This document shows positions 1-8,118 of a stretch of 64,000 bases of DNA, in pieces; the stretch's first letter is position 1, and each line of letters starts with the position of its first letter. Origin of the DNA: Longimicrobiales bacterium (GTDB lineage Bacteria > Gemmatimonadota > Gemmatimonadetes > Longimicrobiales > Gaopeijiaceae); NCBI GenBank assembly GCA_951813395.1, contig OX638356.1, forward strand, positions 2,492,501 to 2,556,500. The letters are read 5' to 3'. The notes under the pieces were generated by a model. The model worked only from the letters and a program-made list of their open reading frames with translations, was not told the DNA's origin and searched no databases. A program made the position numbers and the translations under genes.

Positions 1-92
1 GACTCTCAATCGCTGCAGGAAAACGTTTTGGACGGCGACGCGGGCCCGCTGGCTCCGCCGCCCGGGCTCGAACAAGGAGAGCATGGCACGGC

Positions 93-120
93 GGGGCCCA
101 GGAGGCAACTCCTGGACCCC
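93..120 (-). terminator. Hairpin downstream of the susD-like gene, possible terminator
   Basis: A 12-base-pair inverted repeat (93-104 with 109-120) has one internal C:A mismatch and closes on a GCAA tetraloop. It lies about 64 bases past the susD-like stop codon, where the susC/susD transcript should end. No T-run follows it on the minus strand, so it is not a classical intrinsic terminator. It may act with Rho or stabilise the 3' end. Otherwise nothing recognisable lies in 1-183. Confidence 0.45.
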
Positions 121-183
121 GCCCGGTCATGCGTCGGCGGACCGACCGCCGTCAATCAATCTGCTGTTGTGCTCTTGCTACCC

Positions 184-1509
184 CTACCCGCAAGGATGGT
201 TCGCGTTGTCCGGGTGGTGACAGTTCGCGAGGATCTCGATCCGGGTGATCGGCAGCATGAGGCCCGGCGTGGTGACCGCGGGAGAACCCGACAGCCAGTT
301 CATGCTCTTCACGCCGAAGCGGTAGTGGTCCTGCAGCCGCTTGTACTGCATGAACAGATTCACCCGCCGCTCATGCTGGAGCATGTCGATCGCGGGGATC
401 TGACCCGAGTAGGCCGTCAGACCGTCGAGCCCTTCACGAATCATGTTGATGTGGTTCGTGAACCCATCCATGTCACCGGTCGCCAGCGCTGCCTCGGCCA
501 CCATCAGCCGCAGGCCACGCTCACCCACGACCGTCAGGGGCGCATACCCACCGTTGTCGAGGAACTCGTCCACGCGCGTCTTGTAGCGCGTATCCAGGGC
601 ACCCTCGATCGGATCCATGAGGTTATGCGAAGTCAGGGTCGGCGGGTCGGCCGGGTCCTTCGTAGCGTACTCCGGCCCGATTTGCAGTTCGCCCCGCTCG
701 TTGACCTGCCACGAGAGGTTGTTCCCCACGGTAGAGCCCGAGTATGAGAACCGGTACGCCCAATCAGTTCCGGCCACCGACGAAAGCACCGCCATGGCGT
801 CGCTGTTCGCGTTGGAGTCGTTGATGAGCGGGTTGCCCGGCGTGGAACCCGGCGGGTTCAGCAGGCCCCAGATGGCCTTCTGGTGGTAGGCCTGCGCACG
901 CGCAGCCTGAGCCCGCACGGCTGTCTCGCCCCCGCCCGCCATCGCCGCGCTGTAGTACGCGATGGCCTGATCGAAGACGGTGTGCATGTTGGCTTCGCCG
1001 ATAAGGGGTCCGGGTTCGGTGCGGTCGCTGAACGCGAAGTCGTCGAACATCTGCGCGATCGACGAGTAAGCCACGCCCGCGTACAGATTCGCCCGCGCCA
1101 GATCCGCCTGCAGGGTTGCGTTCCCTGCGCTCTCGGCGACGTGGCCCTCAAGCAGGCCGACGGCGAACTGGGACATCCACCGCGCCTGCGCTATCCCTGG
1201 GAACGACCCGTCAGCAAACTCGTTGCCGGGGTTGTCCGGCGTCCCCTGGTCAAGCTCGTTCCACGCGTCGCGGGAGCCGATCCAGGTGATCTCGTCCCCC
1301 ACCGTGGAGAACGCCGCGTAGATCCCGCCGACGCCGTTGGCCACCAGCGCCTGGGAGCCGTTTACGGCCGCTGCCGCGGCCTCGACCTTCTCGATGTCGG
1401 CCTGCACCAGAGCGTTGGGGTTGTCGACGTCGAGGATGTCGCAAGCGCCGAGAAAGGCAACCGCCCCCAGCGCGGTCAGATACGATCCTGATTTTCTGTT
1501 GATCATCAT
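184..1509 (-). CDS. SusD/RagB-family outer-membrane lipoprotein
   Basis: This 441-residue protein should be the extracellular lipid-anchored partner of the SusC-like transporter encoded just upstream, capturing nutrient at the cell surface. The N-terminus has a basic stretch, a hydrophobic run and a lipobox ending at Cys23 (LGAC), followed by the DILDVDNPN start seen in SusD-type proteins. The helical repeat region and the late basic segment with NLFMQYKRLQDHYRFG fit the family. The start at 1509 follows an AGGAGGGAG ribosome site. Only 12 bases separate it from the susC-like stop, so the two are co-transcribed. The substrate cannot be told from sequence. Confidence in the family is high from the pairing and lipobox. 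Confidence 0.88.
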   Translation of the reverse strand: MMINRKSGSYLTALGAVAFLGACDILDVDNPNALVQADIEKVEAAAAAVNGSQALVANGVGGIYAAFSTVGDEITWIGSRDAWNELDQGTPDNPGNEFADGSFPGIAQARWMSQFAVGLLEGHVAESAGNATLQADLARANLYAGVAYSSIAQMFDDFAFSDRTEPGPLIGEANMHTVFDQAIAYYSAAMAGGGETAVRAQAARAQAYHQKAIWGLLNPPGSTPGNPLINDSNANSDAMAVLSSVAGTDWAYRFSYSGSTVGNNLSWQVNERGELQIGPEYATKDPADPPTLTSHNLMDPIEGALDTRYKTRVDEFLDNGGYAPLTVVGERGLRLMVAEAALATGDMDGFTNHINMIREGLDGLTAYSGQIPAIDMLQHERRVNLFMQYKRLQDHYRFGVKSMNWLSGSPAVTTPGLMLPITRIEILANCHHPDNANHPCG

Positions 1510-1521
1510 GTCATCTCCCTC

Positions 1522-4500
1522 CTAGAAGCCCGCACGCAGCGAGAAGGTGAACCGGCGCGGAATCGGCACGCCGAAGGCTTCCGTTCCCGTGAGGAAGTTG
1601 CAGTTGACGCCGCCGCCCGTGCAGTTGGCGGACGGGTTGATCTCCGGGTCGATTCCCCGGTAATCCCCGAACATCCAGAGCTTCACGTTGCGGCCGCCGA
1701 ATGTGATTGCGGCGTTGTCCAGCCCGAATCCCTCGATCATGTCGGAGGGCAGCCGGTACGTCAGCGAGATCTCACGCAGGCGCAGGAAGTCGGAGGTCCA
1801 GATCTGGTTCATTCCCGACATGGGCGCCAGCGCCCGATACTCCCTGGCCCATTCGAGCGCGGCCTCGAGCCGCTGCTCGGCGGTGGACGCCGGATTCTGC
1901 ATGACCGACGCCACGCGGGCGGTGCCCGGCACGTTGCGTCCGATGACCGCGTTGGCCTGGCGGAAGGCACCCGTCAGATCCTGGGTGTGGTAGTTGCCCG
2001 CCCGGTACTCGAAGTTGCTGGACAGATCGAAGCTGCCCAGGAAGTTCACGTTGAACCCCGCCGAGCCCGCAAAGTCCGGAGTCGGCTTGCCGATGTAGCT
2101 GTCGAGGTATTCCGCGGAACCCCCGGCGCAACCGACCGGGATGACCTCGAACGAGGACGGGTTGCGCGGCTCGCTGAAGAACTCGAGAGCCTGGGCCCGC
2201 GTGGGCTCCTGGCAGGAAGTCCCGGAGACGTCCAGCGGAATGGCCATGTTCGGGTCCAGGATGGCACCGAAGAATGCGCCGGGCGCGTAGCCCTCCTTCA
2301 GGAAGTTCCGGTACCTGGGATACGATCCTCCGGTCTTCAGCGGAGGCGCGCCGCCCATGTCCGTCACGATCTCGTCGATGTACGCCGTGTTGGCGAAGAC
2401 GTTGATGGAGACGTTCTCGCTGTTGTAGACCGAGCCGTTGATGGTCGCCTCGATTCCCGTTGCGTCCATCTGCCCGATGTTGTCCAGCTGCGTCGCGGTG
2501 AAGCCACCCGTTACCGGGAACTGGCGCGCGACAAGTGCATCGCTGGTCGCCCGGTCCCAGTACGTGAGGTCAAGGGCGAACCGGTCGTTCAACAGGCCGA
2601 ACTCCATGCCGAATTCGAGTTCCTCCGAGATCTCGGGTCTCAGCGCCTGGTTCCCCAGGTTGCTGGGAGCGAGCCCCGGGCCCACCTCGGCCGGCTGCGG
2701 CCGGAAGGTGGTGAACTTGTCGAAGGCGCCCGGCTGCTGTCCGGAGCGTCCCCAGGCGGCCCGGATGCGGAAGGTCGACAGCGTCTCGTTGTCCCAGTCG
2801 AAGAGGTCGGTCGGGATGACCGAGAACGCGGCCTTCGGATAGGTCGCCGTCTCGAAGTCCGCACCGAACGCGCTGTTGGCGTCAAAGCGCGCGCCCAGGG
2901 TCACGAACGCCCAGTCCTGCCAGCCCAGCTGCTCCTGGAAGTAGATGCCGGCGTTGACCACTCGGGTCCAGCCCTCGGACGTCCACTGGTCGGCTCCGGC
3001 ACTCGCAACCTCCAGGCCGGGGCCCGGGAAGCTCGTTCCGCCACCGCCGTGATAGACGTTCTGGCTCAGGAAACCCTGCGTGCCGACGAGGAGCGTGCTG
3101 GTGATGTCGTCGGTGAAGGTGTTGTCGTAGGACAGCTTGAAGTCACCGGTGACCTCGCGATGGTTGCGGTCCCCGAAACTGCGGGTGCCCTCGGTGTTGT
3201 AGGTGGTGAACCCGTCCACGTTCCAGCCGAAGGGGAAGAAGGAGACGTTCGTGCCGTTGGTGACGTCCACGCCGAACGTGCCGTCGAAGACCATCCCGTC
3301 CATGATCGTCCAGTTGGCGTTGACGCTTCCGGCGAAGTGCTCGACATCCTCGAAGATGTCGCGCTCGGCGGTTTCACGGAGCGTCGCGAATGCCAGGCTG
3401 CCGTACCGATTGTTGTCGTCGGCGAGCCGCAACTGGCCCATCAGGCCGAGAGAGAACACCCCGAAGATGTTGTTGCCCCCCGCGAGGCTGCTCCTGTTGA
3501 GCTCGGAATAGAGGCCGCTCACCCGGATGCGCACGTTGTCGAACGGGAAGATGCTGAGGTTCAGCGTTCCCTGCCGGCGCACGACCGTGTCCTCGTTCTT
3601 GAGCCTGCCACCGTCGGCGAAGATGCCGTCGAGCGTGCTGAACGGGCCGTTCTCGTTGTGGTAGCGCCCCGACGCGAAGTACTGGATGAGGTCGCTGCCA
3701 CCCGAGACGGAACCCGAATAGGTCTGCCCGTAGCCGGTGTTGTAGAGCTCGCTCATGTAGTCGACTTCGTGCACCTCGTACGGCTGCAGGCTCACACCCC
3801 AGCGATGCTGCATGCGGGCGACCTGCTCCGCGTCGCGCGGGAAGTCGGCGTGGGGGATGAAGCGATCGAAGGGCGCGACGACTGCGGTCTGGTCGGTCTG
3901 GATCGACCAGCGCGGTGCCCCCTGCTGGCCCCGCTTGGTGAAGATCTGGATCACGCCGTTCGACGCCTCGGTGCCGTAGAGCGTCGCGGCCGCGGCCCCC
4001 TTGAGGATCTCGATCCGCTCGATCGAGTTGGGATCGATGTCGTCGATACGCCGCGAAGATGCCTGCGCCGCTCCCCAGCCACCGCCGCCGCCGCGGTCGA
4101 TACGGACGCCATCAAGGTAGATGATGGGCTCGTTCGACTGCGAAAGCGACGCCGACCCGCGAATGCGGATACGGCCGCTGGAACCGGTGTCGCCGCCGCC
4201 GGGCAGGCCCACGACTCCGGCCTCGCGGCCCTGGAGCACGTCGCTGAAGCTGGTAATCGGCGCGTTCTCCAGTGAGGAGACGTCCACCGTGGCAATCGAG
4301 TTGCCGAGCTTCTTCTTCTCGGTCGCCACCCCGGTCCCTGTGACCACGATCTGGTCCAACTGAATCGCGGTGACGGACAGGCCGAAGTCCACGGTCGACG
4401 TGCCACCGGCGGTGACCGTCACGGTTTCGGAAGCCGACCGGTAGCCGACCAGCTCCGCGATGACCGTGTGCTCCCCGACGGGCGCGTTCACGAACAGGTA

Positions 4501-4713
4501 GCGGCCGGTGCTGTTGGTCAGCGTCCCGAGAGCCGTGCCCTCGATGTAGACCTGCGCCGACTCAAGCGGCCGGCCCGACGCGGCGTCGGTGACCTGTCCC
4601 GTGACGGTGGCGGTCTGGGCCGCCGCCGCGGATGCGAAGGCCAGGCTGGCCAACAAGGCCAGGCAAAGCCCTCCTGCCCCATTCCTGAGGCTTGCGAACG
4701 AATTACGTGTCAT
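1522..4713 (-). CDS. SusC/RagA-family TonB-linked outer-membrane transporter
   Basis: This 1063-residue TonB-dependent barrel imports a substrate presented by the SusD-like lipoprotein. A signal peptide ends near AAAAQ. A CarboxypepD_reg domain follows (about residues 33-115: VTGQVTDAASGRPLESA, then GRYLF). A TonB-box-like segment (QIVVTGTG) precedes a plug domain with LQGREAGV and the SusC hallmark IRIRGSASLS. The remaining roughly 800 residues form the 22-strand barrel and end in an aromatic RAGF. The start has a GGGAGGA ribosome site. The upstream 280 bases (4714-4993) have no gene and should hold the promoter, though I see no clear consensus. SusC/SusD pairs in this type of organism often take up peptides as well as glycans, so glycan use should not be assumed. 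Confidence 0.92.
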   Translation of the reverse strand: MTRNSFASLRNGAGGLCLALLASLAFASAAAAQTATVTGQVTDAASGRPLESAQVYIEGTALGTLTNSTGRYLFVNAPVGEHTVIAELVGYRSASETVTVTAGGTSTVDFGLSVTAIQLDQIVVTGTGVATEKKKLGNSIATVDVSSLENAPITSFSDVLQGREAGVVGLPGGGDTGSSGRIRIRGSASLSQSNEPIIYLDGVRIDRGGGGGWGAAQASSRRIDDIDPNSIERIEILKGAAAATLYGTEASNGVIQIFTKRGQQGAPRWSIQTDQTAVVAPFDRFIPHADFPRDAEQVARMQHRWGVSLQPYEVHEVDYMSELYNTGYGQTYSGSVSGGSDLIQYFASGRYHNENGPFSTLDGIFADGGRLKNEDTVVRRQGTLNLSIFPFDNVRIRVSGLYSELNRSSLAGGNNIFGVFSLGLMGQLRLADDNNRYGSLAFATLRETAERDIFEDVEHFAGSVNANWTIMDGMVFDGTFGVDVTNGTNVSFFPFGWNVDGFTTYNTEGTRSFGDRNHREVTGDFKLSYDNTFTDDITSTLLVGTQGFLSQNVYHGGGGTSFPGPGLEVASAGADQWTSEGWTRVVNAGIYFQEQLGWQDWAFVTLGARFDANSAFGADFETATYPKAAFSVIPTDLFDWDNETLSTFRIRAAWGRSGQQPGAFDKFTTFRPQPAEVGPGLAPSNLGNQALRPEISEELEFGMEFGLLNDRFALDLTYWDRATSDALVARQFPVTGGFTATQLDNIGQMDATGIEATINGSVYNSENVSINVFANTAYIDEIVTDMGGAPPLKTGGSYPRYRNFLKEGYAPGAFFGAILDPNMAIPLDVSGTSCQEPTRAQALEFFSEPRNPSSFEVIPVGCAGGSAEYLDSYIGKPTPDFAGSAGFNVNFLGSFDLSSNFEYRAGNYHTQDLTGAFRQANAVIGRNVPGTARVASVMQNPASTAEQRLEAALEWAREYRALAPMSGMNQIWTSDFLRLREISLTYRLPSDMIEGFGLDNAAITFGGRNVKLWMFGDYRGIDPEINPSANCTGGGVNCNFLTGTEAFGVPIPRRFTFSLRAGF

Positions 4714-4993
4714 GAGTTGTCCTCCCTTTTCGAGTCCTGGACATGCGACACACCCTATCTATTTCTTACCGGGCATCTCCCGGTCAGGGCCTTGGCCCAA
4801 TGTTCGGGTCCTCCAACTCGCTCCGCAACCCCCCGCCCCGGACGGACGATTCCCCCGGAGACACCCGGGCCCCTGGAAGGAAACGCGCCGCCACGCGAAC
4901 AATCACCAAGGTTGCCCCTCGGGCTTCGCGTGTCAAGCACGGTGTTGCGGGCAGGGTTTTCGACGGTCGTGTGGTCTTTCGCGGGACGGGTAT

Positions 4994-5380
4994 TCAGGCG
5001 ACCCTTGCGACGACTTCGATTTCGACATCCACTCCGCTGGGCAACCCGCCGACGCCAACCGTGGCGCGCGCGGGGCGGTGGTCGCCGAAGTGGCGCGCGT
5101 AGACGGCGTTCATGTCGGCGAACAATGCCATGTCGGAAAGGAATACGGTGGTCTTGACGACCGTCTGCAGACTGCCTCCCGCGGCCGCAAGCACGGCGGC
5201 CAGGTTTCTCAGCACCTGGTCCGCCTGCGCCTCTACTCCGCCCTCGACGAGTTTGCCGGTCGCCGGGTCGATCGCAATCTGACCGGAGGCGAAGATCCAG
5301 CCGTCGGTCACGATGGCCTGGGAGTACGGCCCAAGGGCGCCGGGAGCGTCGTCGGTTTGAATCGTGGTAAGCCGGGGCAT
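4994..5380 (-). CDS. RidA-family (YjgF/YER057c/UK114) enamine/imine deaminase
   Basis: At 128 residues this is the usual RidA length. RidA hydrolyses reactive 2-aminoacrylate and related imines released by PLP enzymes. GPYSQAI near residue 17, the FASGQIA segment and Arg105 (RATVGVGGLP) match the family; Arg105 normally binds the substrate carboxylate. It lies 79 bases downstream of a PLP-dependent D-amino-acid enzyme on the same strand. That is a sensible pairing, because such lyases can release the imines RidA removes. Subgroup cannot be fixed by eye, but the Arg and overall pattern resemble deaminase-active members. Confidence 0.9.
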   Translation of the reverse strand: MPRLTTIQTDDAPGALGPYSQAIVTDGWIFASGQIAIDPATGKLVEGGVEAQADQVLRNLAAVLAAAGGSLQTVVKTTVFLSDMALFADMNAVYARHFGDHRPARATVGVGGLPSGVDVEIEVVARVA

Positions 5381-5459
5381 GTTCGGATGAGTCCTTTGGG
5401 TGGATTGTGGATGCAGCGTTGTGCGATGCCGCCGCGTTCAATCGGGGCGGCAAAAGCAG

Positions 5460-6635
5460 TCACCATTTGGAGGTGGACCGCCTCGCGGCGCAAGGGGCCC
5501 GGGCATGGAACCGCTCCGCGACCCTGACGTCTTCCGCCCCGGGGACGCGCAGTCGCCCACGCCCCTCGAGCCACACCGGTCTGGCGGCCGAGTCCGCGCC
5601 CTCGATCCCCCACAGGTGATCATGAAGGTTGACCGACACGCACACGTGGTTGGGCACAAGCCGCACCTGGTCGCCCACCGCCGGCCGCCACGCCGTCCCG
5701 CTGAGGTCCAGGATACCGTGCTCCTCGTTGATCGCCTTGACGGTCACTTGCGGCCGGTCGAACAGAACCCCATAGCCCGGAGCTCCCGACCCCAGCGTCT
5801 CCTTCGAAAGCGCCTTCGAGCCCGCATCCACCACCGCTGTGCCGGGCACAGAGTTGCTGATGACGGTCGCAAGTACAGTGTAGGCCACGTCTTCCGGGGC
5901 GGCGGCGCCCATCCCGACGATGTCGCGGTCGTTGTAGATGCAGGTGCCGGACCGGACCTCGGTCACGCCGGGCAGCAGGTGCGAATCCCACAACGTGGGC
6001 GTGGAACCGCCGGACACCACCCGCGGCGGCAATCCGGCGCGGCCGAGTTCGGCCACAAAGGCCGCGATGCGCTCTGAGAGCCGCGCGAGCCGCCCTGCCT
6101 GGCGGCTACGCCGGATACGGATATGTCCCGGGTAGAACATGAGGCCGTCGAAGCGGACACCGGGCAGCGACGCTGCTTCCTCGGCCACACGCACGGCCGC
6201 GGCGGGATCGACGACCCCGGTCCGGCCGAGCCCGGCATCGAACTCCACCAGGATGCCGAAGGTTCGCCCCGCCTCGGCTGCGCTGCGGGCCAGAGGCCGC
6301 AGGACCGCGATCGAATCGAGACCCACCTTGAGGTCGACGCTGCGCGGGAGCGCGCACAACCGATCCACCTTGGCCGCCGACGCCGGCGGATGTGCGAGCA
6401 GGAGGTCACCTGTCACCGCGGACATCACTTCCGCCTCGTGCGCGGTGGCCACCGTCAGGCCCGTCGCACCGAGCTCCAGCTGGAGCCGTGCCATCTCCAG
6501 CGACTTGTGCGTCTTGACGTGGGGGCGCCACGCCATGCCGTGTGCCCGGCAGTAGGCGATCGCCCGTTCGACGTTCTTCCTGGCGCGGGCCAGGTCCACG
6601 ACCCCGACGGGCGTCTCCACGCCTGCAAGTTCCAT
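5460..6635 (-). CDS. D-threonine aldolase / D-serine dehydratase-like PLP enzyme
   Basis: This 391-residue enzyme belongs to the alanine-racemase-fold family that cleaves D-beta-hydroxy amino acids. The PLP lysine is expected at Lys41 in RPHVKTHKS. An alanine-racemase N-terminal barrel follows, then a C-terminal D-serine-dehydratase-like domain whose PNHVCVSVN supplies the His and Cys that bind the divalent metal. The ATG directly follows the TAG stop of the upstream lipoprotein gene, so the two are translationally coupled. RidA is downstream. Whether it acts as D-threonine aldolase, D-serine ammonia-lyase or on another beta-hydroxy acid cannot be decided here. Confidence 0.87.
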   Translation of the reverse strand: MELAGVETPVGVVDLARARKNVERAIAYCRAHGMAWRPHVKTHKSLEMARLQLELGATGLTVATAHEAEVMSAVTGDLLLAHPPASAAKVDRLCALPRSVDLKVGLDSIAVLRPLARSAAEAGRTFGILVEFDAGLGRTGVVDPAAAVRVAEEAASLPGVRFDGLMFYPGHIRIRRSRQAGRLARLSERIAAFVAELGRAGLPPRVVSGGSTPTLWDSHLLPGVTEVRSGTCIYNDRDIVGMGAAAPEDVAYTVLATVISNSVPGTAVVDAGSKALSKETLGSGAPGYGVLFDRPQVTVKAINEEHGILDLSGTAWRPAVGDQVRLVPNHVCVSVNLHDHLWGIEGADSAARPVWLEGRGRLRVPGAEDVRVAERFHARAPCAARRSTSKW

Positions 6636-7907
6636 CTACGGAGTCCCCCAGGCATCCAGATCGAGTACCGCGGCGCGCACCCGACTCCCGCCGGATGGAT
6701 CCGTCCAGGCGAGCATGAGCCGATCCGGGCCGAGGCGGGCGATACGGGGGAACCCCGACGCACGCGCGGCATCGGAGTCGGCCAGCGGACGCGCATCCCC
6801 CGCCGCGCCGTCCGCCGCCACCCGCCGGCCGAGGATCACCGTCCCTTCTCCAATTCGTTCGAGCCACGTTACGATCGCCGAGCCGTCGTCCAGCATCACG
6901 GCATCCACCCGGCCGATGGGCTGTCCCGTGTCGACGCGCACCGGCCACCCGAACGAGGCTGCCGCGTCCTCCGAGAATGCGATGTTTACGCGGGCCTCGC
7001 CCTCCGGCGCCGTGAACCATGCGACGGCGACCCGGTCGCCCCGCGCGGCCATCGCCGGACCGTTCACCGGACAGCCACCGATCACCCAGCCGTCCTCGTG
7101 CACCGGCACGCTCGGCGTCCAGGCGGATCCGCCGTCCGGCGCGGCCACCCAGCGGCTTACGTGGATGTCGCGCACTTCACCCTCCGCCCGATCCCGAAAA
7201 GCCAGAACCGGCACCCCGCCTGCCACCACCGCATCCGTCTGGCAACACTCGCAGCTGCGCGCATCGACGACCGTTTCCGCCGCGGCCACGCGTACGCCCC
7301 CCGGCCCTGGAAGCGGCAGCGAACGCGCCCTGACCGCCATCGGGCCGCCGGGCTCGATCATCGCGCGTCCATCGAGCCAGGCCGCCCACACGCTTTCTTC
7401 GGTCTCGAAGATCGACACGAAGCCGTGTTCGGTCGGCGTGCCGTCCTCGTGCGGCGTCCATGGTTCGGACCAGGTCGACCCGCGGTCGTCGGACCACGAG
7501 ATCCTGACTCCGTAGTCGTAGGTGCCCTGTCCGCCACGCCAGAGCCAATGCGCCACAAGACGGTCTCCCACGGTGTGGACGGAGGGAAAGTCGGCCCAGT
7601 TCACGAAAAACCCGTCGCCTTCGGCAACGGTCTCCGGAGCGCTCCACCCGTCGGCTTGCGCGTCGAAGTGCGATACGGCCACGCGGTGGCCCGCCGCGGC
7701 CGGCTCCGTCCAACTCATCCATACGCCGCCGCCGTCGGTCGCGAGGAAGGGCTGTCCGCTGCCCGGCGCCGCGGGCGTTTCCACCTGGCCGGGCAGGCCC
7801 GGATTGGCTTCCGCGCACGCAACGAGCACGGGCAGAGCCGGGAGTGTGGCCAGCGCCGCGACGGCGCGGATCCGGGCACGCGGTCGCGACGTGCACGCGT
7901 CGGTCAT
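6636..7907 (-). CDS. Lipoprotein with sialidase/BNR-like beta-propeller
   Basis: The 423-residue protein starts at the ATG at 7907, which has an AGAGGTG ribosome site. A longer reading upstream has none. The N-terminus has Arg residues, a hydrophobic run and a lipobox (LVAC) at about residues 29-32, so it should be a lipoprotein. The body has repeated aspartate-box-like units such as SWSDDRGSTWSEPW and SEDAAASFGWPV, typical of BNR/sialidase-fold six-bladed propellers. Catalytic sialidase residues cannot be confirmed, so glycosidase activity is not claimed. It leads a gene set continuing with a D-amino-acid PLP enzyme, with zero spacing, and RidA. It is divergent from the gene at 8119. Confidence 0.72.
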   Translation of the reverse strand: MTDACTSRPRARIRAVAALATLPALPVLVACAEANPGLPGQVETPAAPGSGQPFLATDGGGVWMSWTEPAAAGHRVAVSHFDAQADGWSAPETVAEGDGFFVNWADFPSVHTVGDRLVAHWLWRGGQGTYDYGVRISWSDDRGSTWSEPWTPHEDGTPTEHGFVSIFETEESVWAAWLDGRAMIEPGGPMAVRARSLPLPGPGGVRVAAAETVVDARSCECCQTDAVVAGGVPVLAFRDRAEGEVRDIHVSRWVAAPDGGSAWTPSVPVHEDGWVIGGCPVNGPAMAARGDRVAVAWFTAPEGEARVNIAFSEDAAASFGWPVRVDTGQPIGRVDAVMLDDGSAIVTWLERIGEGTVILGRRVAADGAAGDARPLADSDAARASGFPRIARLGPDRLMLAWTDPSGGSRVRAAVLDLDAWGTP

Positions 7908-8118
7908 GAGAGACACCTCTTGTATGTTGGTTGTGGTCATCGTGCTGCCACGGGTGTATTGTGAGTTATCGATCCTGTAAGGACCTCCAGCACATACGTA
8001 GGGTAGTAGGTGTAATGGGCCGGTGGGAGGCTGCCGGCAACACTTCGCCTCCCCCGCCGGTCCTCGGACCGAACGAACACTCGCTTGCTCGCAAGCGTCA
8101 ACAGGGAAGAGGCCGGGC

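Noticed and set aside
1987-4275. Long plus-strand open frame opposite the susC-like gene
   Set aside because: Its translation is rich in Arg, Val, Asp and Glu with no recognisable motif. It mirrors a strongly supported gene on the other strand; such frames are common in GC-rich DNA.
6123-7964. Long plus-strand frame opposite the BNR lipoprotein and D-amino-acid enzyme
   Set aside because: Low-complexity His/Arg/Pro translation with no motif, opposite two recognised proteins.
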